NCBI RefSeq assembly: GCF_004348595.1
Contig: NZ_SMKD01000029.1
Coordinates: 1-50,010 of the forward strand
Length of the DNA: 50,010 nt
Source of the DNA: Micromonospora sp. KC723
GTDB lineage: Bacteria > Actinomycetota > Actinomycetes > Mycobacteriales > Micromonosporaceae
Direction: 5' to 3'
Shown here: positions 41,338 to 50,010 of the stretch, piece by piece
Layout: every line of letters begins with the position of its first letter
How positions within the stretch are numbered: position 1 is the first letter of the stretch
Program-made: the position numbers and the translations under genes
Notes under the pieces: model-generated
Told to the model about the DNA's origin: nothing
The model's input: only the letters and a program-made list of their open reading frames with translations
Database searches by the model: none

Positions 41338-42344
41338 GCGCCAACGGCGGGACGAAGGCGATTGTCGCCGCCCTGTTGGCCAACGTCGGCATCGCCGTCA
41401 CCAAGTTCGTCGCCTTCCTGCTGACGGGCTCGTCGTCGATGCTGGCGGAGTCGATTCACTCGGTCGCCGACTCCGGCAACCAGGGGCTGCTGCTGCTCGG
41501 CGGCAAGCGGGCCAGGCGGGCGGCCACCCCGCAGCACCCCTTCGGGTACGGGCGGGAGCGTTACGTCTACGCGTTCATCGTGTCGATCGTGCTGTTCACC
41601 GTTGGTGGCCTGTTCGCGCTCTACGAGGCGTACCACAAGTGGCACGAGGGGGGTGGCATCGAGGAGTACAAGGCGGTGCCGGTCGTCGTGCTGGTGGTCG
41701 CGATCATCATGGAGTCGTTCTCGTTCCGTACCGCGATCGTGGAGTCGAACCGCGTCCGGGGTAGCCAGTCGTGGGTGCGCTTCGTCCGCCGGGCCAAGGC
41801 GCCCGAGCTGCCGGTGGTGCTGCTGGAGGACCTGGGCGCGCTGGTCGGTCTGATCTTCGCGCTCTTCGGCGTCAGCATGACCCTGATCACCGGTGACGGG
41901 GTGTGGGACGCTCTCGGCACCGCGATGATCGGTGTGCTGCTGGTGGCCATCGCGGTCATCCTGGCCATCGAGACGAAGAGCCTGCTGCTGGGCGAGGGTG
42001 CCGAGCCCGCCGACGTCGCCGCGATCGAGAACGCCGTCACCGAGGGCCCCGAGGTCCAGCGGATCATCCACATGAAGACGCTCTACCTCGGGCCGGACGA
42101 GCTGCTGGTCGCCGCGAAGATCGGCGTGCCGCCCTGCGACAGCACCGAGAAGCTGGCCCGCGACATCAACACCGTCGAGGCCCGGATCCGGCGGGTCGTG
42201 CCGATCGCCCGGGTCATCTATCTGGAGCCGGACATCTACGATCCGGCCGCCGCCGCCGCCGAGCGGACCGGCGCTGGTGCCGCGTCGGTGTCCGGGCACG
42301 CGGAGGGCGAGCCGGGCGAGGTGGCCGGCCGGGCCGGGAGCTGA
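41334..42344 (+). CDS. Cation diffusion facilitator family transporter
   Basis: 336 residues, six TM helices plus a cytoplasmic C-terminal domain. The first metal half-site is intact: ESIHSVADSGNQ (His42, Asp46). The second half-site, normally HxxxD in TM5, reads LLEDLGALVG, as in the ZnT9-like branch, so transport chemistry may be altered. The C-terminal domain has VQRIIHMKTLYLGPDELLVA. It probably exports a divalent metal ion by proton exchange. Mannose isomerase follows after two bases. Confidence 0.87.
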   Translation: MSANGGTKAIVAALLANVGIAVTKFVAFLLTGSSSMLAESIHSVADSGNQGLLLLGGKRARRAATPQHPFGYGRERYVYAFIVSIVLFTVGGLFALYEAYHKWHEGGGIEEYKAVPVVVLVVAIIMESFSFRTAIVESNRVRGSQSWVRFVRRAKAPELPVVLLEDLGALVGLIFALFGVSMTLITGDGVWDALGTAMIGVLLVAIAVILAIETKSLLLGEGAEPADVAAIENAVTEGPEVQRIIHMKTLYLGPDELLVAAKIGVPPCDSTEKLARDINTVEARIRRVVPIARVIYLEPDIYDPAAAAAERTGAGAASVSGHAEGEPGEVAGRAGS

Positions 42345-42346
42345 GC

Positions 42347-43510
42347 GTGGAACTGCTGTACGGGCCGATCCGTGCCTACGCCTGGGGCTCCCGTACCGCG
42401 ATCGCGGAGTTGCAGGGGCGTCCGGCGCCCAGCGACGGGCCGGAGGCGGAGCTGTGGCTGGGCGCCCACCCGGGCGCCCCGGCCATGGTCGACCGCGGCG
42501 GCACCCGGGTGAGCCTGCTCGACCTGCTGGTCGCCGAGCCGGGCCACTGGCTCGGCGTGGACGTGATGGAGCGGTTCGGCCCCCGGCTGCCGTTCCTGAT
42601 GAAGGTGCTCGCGGCGGACGCCCCGCTGAGCCTGCAGGCGCACCCGGACGCCGAGCAGGCCCGCGCGGGGCACGCCGTGGACGCGACGCGCACCGACGGG
42701 CACCGCAACTACGTCGACCCGTACCACAAGCCGGAGTTGCTGGTCGCCGTGTCGCCGATGGAGGCGCTCTGCGGCTTCCGCGACCCGGTGGAGTCGGCGG
42801 AGGTGCTCGCCGCGTTCGGCGTACCCGCACTGGAGCCGGTGGTGGCGGCGCTGCGCGCCGGGCCGGCGGGGCTGCGGGACGCCGTACGCCGGCTGTTGAC
42901 CTGGCCCGCCGAGCAACGCGCGGGGCTGGTCGGCGCGGTGGTGGCCGCGGACGTCGCCGGCCCGGACGCGGAGTTGGCGCGGGCCCTCGCGGCCCGTTAC
43001 CCGGGTGATCCGGGGGTGCTGGTGGCGCTGCTGCTGCACCACGTGAAGCTGGCGCCGGGGGAGGCGATCTGGATGCCGGCCGGCAACCTGCACGCCTACC
43101 TGCGCGGCACCGGGGTGGAGGTGATGGCGGCCAGCGACAACGTGTTGCGTGGCGGGCTCACCCCGAAGCACGTGGATGTCGACGAGCTGCTGCGGGTGCT
43201 GCGCTTCGAGGTGCTGGCCGAACCGGTGGTGCGGGCGCGACCGGTGGCGCCGGGGGTGGTCTGCTGGCCGGTGCCGGTGGACGACTTCGCGCTGCACCGG
43301 GTGACCGTGGGCGCGGGCACGCCGCAGGTACGGTTGCCGTTGCCCGGGCCCCGGGTGGTGCTCTGCCGGGCCGGCAGGCTCGCGGTGGACGACGGCGCGG
43401 GTGCGGTCACCCTGGGGCCGGGGCAGGCGGCGGTCGGGACGGCCGCCGCGGAGCCGCTGGTCTTCACCGGCGAGGGTGAGGCGTTCGTCGCCACCTGCGG
43501 CGGGTGCTGA
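42347..43510 (+). CDS. manA: Mannose-6-phosphate isomerase, class I
   Basis: 387 residues. N-terminus GPIRAYAWGSRTAIAELQG. Zinc ligands appear in LQAHPDAEQA (Gln/His), YHKPELLVA (Glu) and PAGNLHAYLRG (His). EVMAASDNVLRGGLTPKHVDV is the class I active-site signature. It interconverts fructose-6-P and mannose-6-P, the entry step to GDP-mannose. GTG 42347 starts two bases after the transporter stop, so it is part of the same transcript starting at or after manB. This corresponds to Rv3255c. Confidence 0.94.
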   Translation: MELLYGPIRAYAWGSRTAIAELQGRPAPSDGPEAELWLGAHPGAPAMVDRGGTRVSLLDLLVAEPGHWLGVDVMERFGPRLPFLMKVLAADAPLSLQAHPDAEQARAGHAVDATRTDGHRNYVDPYHKPELLVAVSPMEALCGFRDPVESAEVLAAFGVPALEPVVAALRAGPAGLRDAVRRLLTWPAEQRAGLVGAVVAADVAGPDAELARALAARYPGDPGVLVALLLHHVKLAPGEAIWMPAGNLHAYLRGTGVEVMAASDNVLRGGLTPKHVDVDELLRVLRFEVLAEPVVRARPVAPGVVCWPVPVDDFALHRVTVGAGTPQVRLPLPGPRVVLCRAGRLAVDDGAGAVTLGPGQAAVGTAAAEPLVFTGEGEAFVATCGGC

Positions 43511-43859
43511 GTCCGCTTCGGTGGGCGACTGGCCCCCAGCCGACCGACACGAATCCGACTTTTCCGAAATGGCTTGACGCTGCCGTCTCTGAGTGTGACC
43601 CTATGAGTACGCAGCGTTGTCGCGACGACAGTCCGGAAGCGCGCGCGGGGGAACCAAACCGGGGGGATGCACGGGGCGGCCGGTCGTGGACGCAAGTTCG
43701 TCCACACCGACCGCCCCGTGCGCTGTCCGCGGACGCGGCCCGCGCCAGGCCGTCGGTGCGCGCACGCCGGGCCGGCCCCGCGTGGTGGCGGTGCCCCGCG
43801 CGGCGACGGGGTACGCGCGTAAGGTGGAAGGTCGCGCACATCGTTCGACAGGAGCTTCC
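43511..43859. other. Intergenic leader of sahH
   Basis: 349 bases with no supported gene. It contains TTGACG (43574-43579), the large hairpin at 43669-43721 and CAGGAGC just before the sahH ATG. A long untranslated leader is likely. Confidence 0.5.
43669..43721 (+). other. Large hairpin in manA-sahH gap
   Basis: Arms 43669-43692 and 43699-43721 pair over 22 bp with one mismatch and one bulge; the outer 11 bp (GCACGGGGCGG / CCGCCCCGTGC) are perfect and the loop is six bases. No T-tract follows. It could terminate the manA transcript or be a regulatory structure in the sahH leader. Confidence 0.5.
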
Positions 43860-45347
<1,488 letters not shown>

Positions 45348-45359
45348 GTTCCACCCGCA

Positions 45360-45388
45360 CCGGGTCGGCCGCCGCGCGGCCGGCCCGG
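45360..45388 (+). terminator. Terminator hairpin after sahH
   Basis: A 12-bp stem CCGGGTCGGCCG / CGGCCGGCCCGG with one G-U pair and a five-base loop, 13 bases after the sahH stop, followed by TCCCTCATCTTCC. Confidence 0.55.
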
Positions 45389-45427
45389 TCCCTCATCTTC
45401 CGGGTACGGGCGTCTGTCCGAGGACGG

Positions 45428-45580
45428 TCAGGGTGGGCCACGGCGGGTGGGGCGGACCCAGGTCCAGACGCACCAGGCGAGCCAGGCCAGCGAGACCGCG
45501 ACCGCCAGCGGGCGCAGCCGCAACGCGTTGAGCGCGATGATCAGCGCCAGCACCCCCAGCCAGAGCCAGAGACCCTTCAC
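45428..45580 (-). CDS. 50-residue two-TM membrane microprotein
   Basis: GTG 45580 shares GTGA with the stop of the RDD gene, a typical coupled start. The peptide is compact and hydrophobic: KGLWLWLGVLALIIALNALR, then LAVAVSLAWLAWCVWTWV, with a basic PTRRGPP end, predicting two TM helices. Its frame has the normal codon bias. No family recognised; it may assist or modulate the RDD membrane protein. Confidence 0.65.
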   Translation of the reverse strand: MKGLWLWLGVLALIIALNALRLRPLAVAVSLAWLAWCVWTWVRPTRRGPP

Positions 45581-46650
45581 GCCCGTGCCCCAGGGGTGCG
45601 CCCCACCGACGGGGTGGGACCGGTACGGGCGCCCGGAGCGGCCGGGCGGACGGCGCTCGGCGTGGGTGGTGCCGGCTCGTCCGGTGTCGGCGTGGACGGT
45701 GCCGGTGCGGGCGTGGCGAGGGCCGGCGCGGACTGCGGCGGCGGGGCCAGCTCCGGCCAGAGCGCGGCGGTGAGCGCGCGGCTGTGGTGCAGCCGCAGCG
45801 CGCCGCGGCGGTTCCGTTCGGCCAGCACCGCGGCGAGAGCCAGCGGCTCAGGCGTCCCCCGGGGTGGAGGTGGCGAGGTCACCGCGGCCACCTCGCCCCA
45901 CAAACCCTGCGTCAGCCGGCTCCGCGACGGCTCGGCGAACCGGTGCGCCCGGGTCAGGTACTGCCGCACGGCCAGCGCCAACGCGTCGTCCATCCGGGTC
46001 AGGTCCAGGGTGACCGCCCACCCGACGAGCGGCGGCGCGATCGCCGGCGCGGCCCGCCACGGCTGCGCGGACCGGGTGTGCACCACCAGGGTGCCGGCCA
46101 CCAGGTCGCCCAGCCGCCGGCCGCGCCGGTCGGTCAGCATCACCGTCACCCCGGCCACCCAGCTGAACAGGGGCAGCACCAGCCCCGGCCACTCCACCGC
46201 CACCCCGACCAGGGCGCGGGTCAGCGACTGCCGCAATCCCACCGGTCCGCCGTCGGCGGCGACCACCCGCAGGCCGACCGCCATCTTGCCGAGCGTACGG
46301 CCGTGACAGAAACGCTCGGAGAGCACCGGGTAGCCGACCAGCACCAGCACGAGGAAGACGGTCCCGAGGGCCTCGTAGAAGGCCCCGTCGACCAGCGGCG
46401 CGGGCAGCACCCGTACCGCCAGCGCGGTGAGCAGCAGCCCGAACACCACCGCCAGCGCCACCTGGGCCACGGCGTCCAGCAGCAGCGCCAGCACCCGGGA
46501 ACCCAGCCGGGCGACGCGGACATCCAGCTCGACCGCCTCGCCGCTGACCAGACCCGCGTCGCCCCACGTCGGGAACCGGCCGGCCGGGCCACCCGGGGCG
46601 GGGTGGGCGTCGGGTCGACCGACGGCGGACGCCGGTGGTTGCGCTGTCAC
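45577..46650 (-). CDS. RDD family membrane protein
   Basis: 357 residues. The RDD domain spans about 35-205: VARLGSRVLALLLDAVAQVA (arginine and aspartate of the family name), a TM pair, LSERFCHGRTLGKMAVGLRVVAADG and a second TM segment, then TDRRGRRLGDLVAGTLVVHT. The C-terminal 150 residues include a conserved-looking helical part (LARQYLTRAHRFAEPSRSRL-like) and a Pro/Thr-rich end. GTG 46650 is chosen from a -10 TAGTGT (46667-46662) just upstream. Counterpart of Rv3695 in the moxR2 neighbourhood. Transport or envelope role unknown. Confidence 0.85.
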   Translation of the reverse strand: MTAQPPASAVGRPDAHPAPGGPAGRFPTWGDAGLVSGEAVELDVRVARLGSRVLALLLDAVAQVALAVVFGLLLTALAVRVLPAPLVDGAFYEALGTVFLVLVLVGYPVLSERFCHGRTLGKMAVGLRVVAADGGPVGLRQSLTRALVGVAVEWPGLVLPLFSWVAGVTVMLTDRRGRRLGDLVAGTLVVHTRSAQPWRAAPAIAPPLVGWAVTLDLTRMDDALALAVRQYLTRAHRFAEPSRSRLTQGLWGEVAAVTSPPPPRGTPEPLALAAVLAERNRRGALRLHHSRALTAALWPELAPPPQSAPALATPAPAPSTPTPDEPAPPTPSAVRPAAPGARTGPTPSVGRTPGARA

Positions 46651-46661
46651 CCGGACAGTGA

Positions 46662-46671
46662 ACACTATGGG
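46662..46671. promoter_or_regulatory. Overlapping divergent -10 elements, RDD and SpoIIM-like genes
   Basis: The ten bases ACACTATGGG read TAGTGT on the minus strand (toward RDD) and TATGGG on the plus strand (toward SpoIIM-like). The two polymerases could not bind at once, so expression may be mutually exclusive at the promoter. Confidence 0.4.
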
Positions 46672-46692
46672 CGCCGGAGCGGGGGAGGACGA

Positions 46693-47751
46693 GTGGATCT
46701 CGACGCGTACGTCGCCGAGCACCGACACGAGTGGCGGCGGCTGGAGCAGCTCTGCCGCCGGCGCCGCCCCGACGCCGACGAGATCGACGAGTTGGTGGCG
46801 CTCTACCAGCGTGCCGCCACCCAGCTCTCCGTGCTGCGCAGCCGTGCGCCCGACCCGGTGCTGGTCAATCACCTGTCGCAACTGGTGCTGGCGGCCCGGG
46901 CCAGGATCGCCGGCCGGCGCGGCCCGTCGTGGGCGGCGGTGGGCCGGTTCCTGACCGTCGGTTTCCCGGCCGCCGTCTACCAGGCGTGGCCCTGGTGGTG
47001 CGGGGTGTCGACCGGCTTCACCGCGCTGAGCTTCTTCCTCATCTGGTACGTCGCCGGCAACCCGCAGACCGCGGCGGCGTTCATCGGCCCGGAGGCCGCG
47101 GCCGACCTCGTCGACTCCGGCTTCGCCGGCTACTACACCGAGTTCTCCGCGCCGACGTTCGCCTTCCACCTGTGGACGCACAACGCCTGGGTGGCCGCCC
47201 AGTGCCTGGCCTCCGGGGTGCTGGTCGTGCCGGTGTTCTACCTGCTGTGGCAGAACGCGCTGAACATCGGCGTGGTGGGCGGCGTGATGGTCTCGTACGG
47301 CCGGGCCGACGTGTTCTTCGGCCTGATCAGCCCGCACGGGCTGCTCGAACTGACCGGGGTGTTCGTCGCCGCCGGGGTGGGACTGCGGACGGCGTGGGCC
47401 TGGATCGCGCCGCCGGCGTGGCTGACCCGGGGCCGGGCGGTCGCCGAGGCGGGCCGCTCGGCGGTCCTGGTCGCCGTCGGCCTGGTCGGGCTCTTCGCCG
47501 TCTCGGCGGTGCTGGAGGCGTTCGTGACCCCGTCGCCGGTGCCGACGGCGCTGCGGGTGGGCATCGGGGCCGCCGTCTGGCTGGGTTTCCTCGGCTACGT
47601 CGTCGTCCTGGGTCACCGCGCGGCGGTCGCCGCGTCGGCACCCGCCGACCACGCCGACCCCTGGCTGGCCGAGCTCTGGCCCTCCGCCGTCCCCGGCCAC
47701 GCCTGGCCAATGGGCCCTCAGAGCTGGCCGAGGGCCTTCAGGCGGAGATAG
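46693..47751 (+). CDS. Stage II sporulation protein M-like membrane protein
   Basis: 352 residues. A helical N-terminal part DLDAYVAEHRHEWRRLEQLCRRR, DADEIDELVALYQRAATQLSVL is followed by five to six TM helices. It contains the family block FFGLISPHGLLELTGVFVAAGVGLRTAWA and HNAWVAAQCLASGVLVVPVF. In MoxR-DUF58-RDD neighbourhoods this gene runs opposite to the others, exactly as Rv3694c does. GTG 46693 follows GGGGGAGGA. Its last 34 bases overlap the 3' end of the converging DUF58 gene. Not evidence of endospores. Confidence 0.85.
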   Translation: MDLDAYVAEHRHEWRRLEQLCRRRRPDADEIDELVALYQRAATQLSVLRSRAPDPVLVNHLSQLVLAARARIAGRRGPSWAAVGRFLTVGFPAAVYQAWPWWCGVSTGFTALSFFLIWYVAGNPQTAAAFIGPEAAADLVDSGFAGYYTEFSAPTFAFHLWTHNAWVAAQCLASGVLVVPVFYLLWQNALNIGVVGGVMVSYGRADVFFGLISPHGLLELTGVFVAAGVGLRTAWAWIAPPAWLTRGRAVAEAGRSAVLVAVGLVGLFAVSAVLEAFVTPSPVPTALRVGIGAAVWLGFLGYVVVLGHRAAVAASAPADHADPWLAELWPSAVPGHAWPMGPQSWPRAFRRR

Positions 47752-49028
47752 GTGTCGGCGACGGCCGGGGCGAGACGGTCGGCGGCAGCGTCGACGACGG
47801 TGACGCCGTGGCGGGCCAGGGCGGCGCGGACGCGGGCCCGCTCATCGAGGGCCCGCCAGGCCGCGGCGGCGGCGTAGGCGTCGGCGGGGCGGGCCGGCGC
47901 GGCGGCGGTCAGGCCGGTGAGCACCGGGTCGTGCACGGCCGCGACGACCACCCGGTGCCGGGCCGCCAGCCGGGGCAGCACCGGCAACAGTCCCTCACCG
48001 AGCGTGCCCGCCTCCAGGGCGGTGAACAGCACCACCAGGCTGCGCTGCCGCTCCCGGCGCAGGATCTGCCCGGCGATCAGCCCGAAGTCCGTCTCCACGA
48101 GCGCAGGCTGTAGCGGCGCCACCGCCGTCACCAGCCGGTTGAGCAGCGCAGGCCGGCCGCCACCGGTCACCGTGGCCCGGATCGTGGCGTCCGCGGCGAG
48201 CAGGTCGACCCGGTCGCCGGCCCGGGCGGCGAGCGCGGCGAGCAGCAGCGCCGCGTCGATGGCGGTGTCCAGGCGAGGCTCGTCGCCGACCCGTACCGCC
48301 GAGGTCCGACCGGTGTCCAGCACGCAGACCAGCCGACGGTCCCGCTCGGGCCGCCAGGTGCGCACCAGCACGTCGGCCCGGCGGGCGCTGGCCCGCCAGT
48401 CGATCGAGCGGACGTCGTCGCCGACCACGTACTCGCGCAGGGTGTCGAACTCGGTGCCCTGGCCCCGGCCGCGGGTCACCTGCGTACCGTCGATCACCCG
48501 CAGCCGGGACAGCTTCTCCGGCAGGTGCCGCCGCGAGTCGAAACGGGGCAGCACCCGCAGCGTCCAGGGCGGCGTCGCCGGCCGCCCGGCCCGCTGCCGG
48601 AACGCCAACCCCAGCGGGCCCAGCGACCGCACCGCCAGGGCCACCGCCGGCCGGTCGCCGCGCCGGGTCGGGGCCAGCAGGCTGGGCAGCGCCGCCGTGC
48701 CGCCGGGCGCGACCCGGGTCACCCGCTGCGGCGGTACGTCCCCGACGGCGCCCGCCGACGGCACCCAGGCGTCCCGGATCTGGGCGCGCAGCGTACGGCC
48801 GGCGGTGTTGGTCAGGCGTAGCGTGACCGTGGCGGTGCCGCCGAGGCGTACCGACCGGTCGCCGTCCCGGGTGGCGGTGACCGCGCGCAGCGGTGCGGCG
48901 AGGGCCCAGTCCACGGCGCAGAGCAGCAGCACCGCGCCGGTCATCACCGCGACGCCGACCAGCGGGGCCGGCCAGACCGGCAGGGTCAGCGCCCCCACCA
49001 GCAGCAGGACGCCCGCCCGCCAGGTCAT
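47718..49028 (-). CDS. DUF58 / vWA-like protein partner of MoxR
   Basis: 436 residues. Two N-terminal TM helices (VLLLVGALTLPVWPAPLVGV and next), a beta-sandwich region, then the DUF58 core TEFDTLREYVVGDDVRSIDW and a vWA-like fold starting RLVCVLDTGRTSAV. ATG 49028 shares ATGA with the moxR stop. MoxR ATPases and DUF58/vWA proteins act together as chaperone-like pairs in protein or complex maturation. Counterpart of Rv3693. Confidence 0.9.
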   Translation of the reverse strand: MTWRAGVLLLVGALTLPVWPAPLVGVAVMTGAVLLLCAVDWALAAPLRAVTATRDGDRSVRLGGTATVTLRLTNTAGRTLRAQIRDAWVPSAGAVGDVPPQRVTRVAPGGTAALPSLLAPTRRGDRPAVALAVRSLGPLGLAFRQRAGRPATPPWTLRVLPRFDSRRHLPEKLSRLRVIDGTQVTRGRGQGTEFDTLREYVVGDDVRSIDWRASARRADVLVRTWRPERDRRLVCVLDTGRTSAVRVGDEPRLDTAIDAALLLAALAARAGDRVDLLAADATIRATVTGGGRPALLNRLVTAVAPLQPALVETDFGLIAGQILRRERQRSLVVLFTALEAGTLGEGLLPVLPRLAARHRVVVAAVHDPVLTGLTAAAPARPADAYAAAAAWRALDERARVRAALARHGVTVVDAAADRLAPAVADTYLRLKALGQL

Positions 49029-49993
49029 CGCGGTGTCGGCACGGTGGCCAGCACCGTGTCCAGCACCGGGTCCACGCCGACGCCCTCCAACTCCACCTCC
49101 GGGCGCACCCGCAGCCGGTGCCGTAGCGTCGGCCGGGCGGTCGCCTTCACGTCGTCCGGGGTGACGTGGTCCCGACCGGCCAGCCAGGCCCACGCCTTGG
49201 CGGTGGCGAGCAGCGCGGTCGCCCCCCGGGGCGAGGCGCCCAGCTCCAGCGCCGGCGTGGCCCGGGTGGCCCGGCACAGGTCCACGATGTAACCGAGGAC
49301 GGGGTCGGCGACGTGCACCCGGCCCACCGCCTCCCGGGCGGCGGCCAGGTCGGCCCCGGTGGCCACCGGCCGTACCCCCGCCGCCGCCAGGTCGCGGGGG
49401 TCGAAGCCGCCGTGGTGGGCGCGCAGCACACCCAGCTCCTCGTCCCGACTGGGCAGCGGCACGGTGAGCTTGAGCAGGAACCGGTCGAGCTGCGCCTCGG
49501 GCAGCGGATAGGTGCCCTCGTACTCGATCGGGTTCTGGGTGGCGGCGACGATGAACGGGTCGGGCAGCGGACGACGGGCGCCCTCGACGGAGACCTGCCG
49601 TTCCTCCATCACCTCCAGCAGCGCCGACTGGGTCTTCGGCGGCGTCCGGTTGATCTCGTCGGCGAGCAGCAGGTTGGTGAAGACCGGCCCCTCGCGGAAG
49701 GTGAACGCGGCGGTCTGCGGATCGAAGACCAGCGAGCCGGTGACGTCGCCGGGCATCAGGTCGGGGGTGAACTGCACCCGCTTCGAGCCGAGGTCCAGAG
49801 CGGTGGCCACGGTGCGGACCAGCAGCGTCTTGGCCACCCCGGGCACGCCCTCCAGCAGCACGTGGCCCCGGCACAGCAGCGCGATGACCAGGCCGGTGAC
49901 CACGGCGTCCTGCCCGACGACCGCCTTGGCCACCTCGGCGCGCAACCGGTGCAGGGCGGCACGCGCGTCGTCCGTACCGGCGGTCGCGGGCAC
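49025..49993 (-). CDS. MoxR family AAA+ ATPase
   Basis: At least 322 residues. Walker A GVPGVAKT (about 48), Walker B LLLADEINRTPPKTQSALLE, sensor 1 FIVAATQNPIEYEGTYPLPEAQLDRF, and the C-terminal lid GASPRGATALLATAKAWAWL are all present. The GTG at 49993 (PATAGTDDAR) is a possible start, but the frame stays open to the window edge, so the true start may lie outside. It is probably co-transcribed with DUF58, but the RDD and microprotein genes lie beyond the opposing SpoIIM-like gene and are likely a separate transcript. Confidence 0.92.
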   Translation of the reverse strand: MPATAGTDDARAALHRLRAEVAKAVVGQDAVVTGLVIALLCRGHVLLEGVPGVAKTLLVRTVATALDLGSKRVQFTPDLMPGDVTGSLVFDPQTAAFTFREGPVFTNLLLADEINRTPPKTQSALLEVMEERQVSVEGARRPLPDPFIVAATQNPIEYEGTYPLPEAQLDRFLLKLTVPLPSRDEELGVLRAHHGGFDPRDLAAAGVRPVATGADLAAAREAVGRVHVADPVLGYIVDLCRATRATPALELGASPRGATALLATAKAWAWLAGRDHVTPDDVKATARPTLRHRLRVRPEVELEGVGVDPVLDTVLATVPTPR

Positions 49994-50010
49994 GGCTGAC
50001 GGGGCGGGGT

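Noticed and set aside
43620..43745. SAH riboswitch in the sahH leader
   Set aside because: I could not place the conserved core elements of the known SAH riboswitch; only a plain hairpin is evident.
46693..47751. Endospore formation suggested by SpoIIM
   Set aside because: SpoIIM-like proteins are widespread in non-sporulating actinobacteria within MoxR/DUF58/RDD neighbourhoods; no other endospore genes are present.

Overview
The window is high-GC actinobacterial chromosome, most likely from Micromonospora or a close relative. The evidence is the very high GC with GC-biased third codon positions, many GTG starts, a WhiB2-type regulator, coenzyme F420 biosynthesis genes (fbiA, fbiB, fbiC), and gene neighbourhoods that, from memory, match Mycobacterium tuberculosis Rv3248c (sahH) to Rv3274c (fadE25) and Rv3692 to Rv3695 (moxR2, DUF58, SpoIIM-like, RDD). 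Assignment to Micromonosporaceae is inference. I found no rRNA, tRNA, CRISPR array, transposase or integrase.

Layout. 1-12.7 kb: a membrane protein cut by the window edge, UDP-glucose dehydrogenase, a FadE25-like acyl-CoA dehydrogenase, a small membrane protein, a hotdog thioesterase, acetoacetyl-CoA synthetase, a TIGR03089-type AMP-binding remnant, a GT4 glycosyltransferase followed by GDP-mannose pyrophosphorylase, a Nudix hydrolase and a conserved unknown. 12.9-19.6 kb: an ArsR-like regulator, then an F420 locus with fbiA-fbiB on the minus strand and the fused FO synthase fbiC on the plus strand, separated by a proline-tailed membrane protein. 19.7-21.9 kb: a three-gene DUF4331 cassette. 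22.2-23.7 kb: whiB2, a zincin-fold protein without its zinc motif, and a DUF3499 gene, in the mycobacterial order.

23.9-37.4 kb looks like accessory DNA inserted into that conserved block. It holds a decayed XRE/DUF5753-DUF397 regulator, a spermidine/putrescine-type ABC operon (order D-A-B-C), a secreted protein with two RlpA-like domains, an aldehyde dehydrogenase, and a type VII-style polymorphic toxin locus. The toxin locus contains a YbaB-like protein, a WXG100-like protein, a 1061-residue effector with a papain-fold (Tox-PL) C-terminus, and a divergent YrhB/YwqJ-deaminase/SUKH-3 fusion. An endonuclease V gene and a proline-rich membrane protein follow.

38.4-45.4 kb returns to the conserved block: phosphomannomutase, a Trm112-like protein, a SIS-domain sugar isomerase, a cation efflux protein, mannose-6-phosphate isomerase and S-adenosylhomocysteinase. 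45.4-50 kb has a 50-residue membrane microprotein, RDD, SpoIIM-like, DUF58 and MoxR genes.

The genes at 42.3, 38.4 and 9.8 kb together give fructose-6-P to mannose-6-P to mannose-1-P to GDP-mannose, probably for cell-envelope glycans. Many genes here have a TANNNT -10 element 6-8 bases before the start codon, which predicts leaderless transcripts. Polycistronic genes are mostly joined by 4-base ATGA or GTGA overlaps; at two junctions the overlap is replaced by a tiny relay reading frame.
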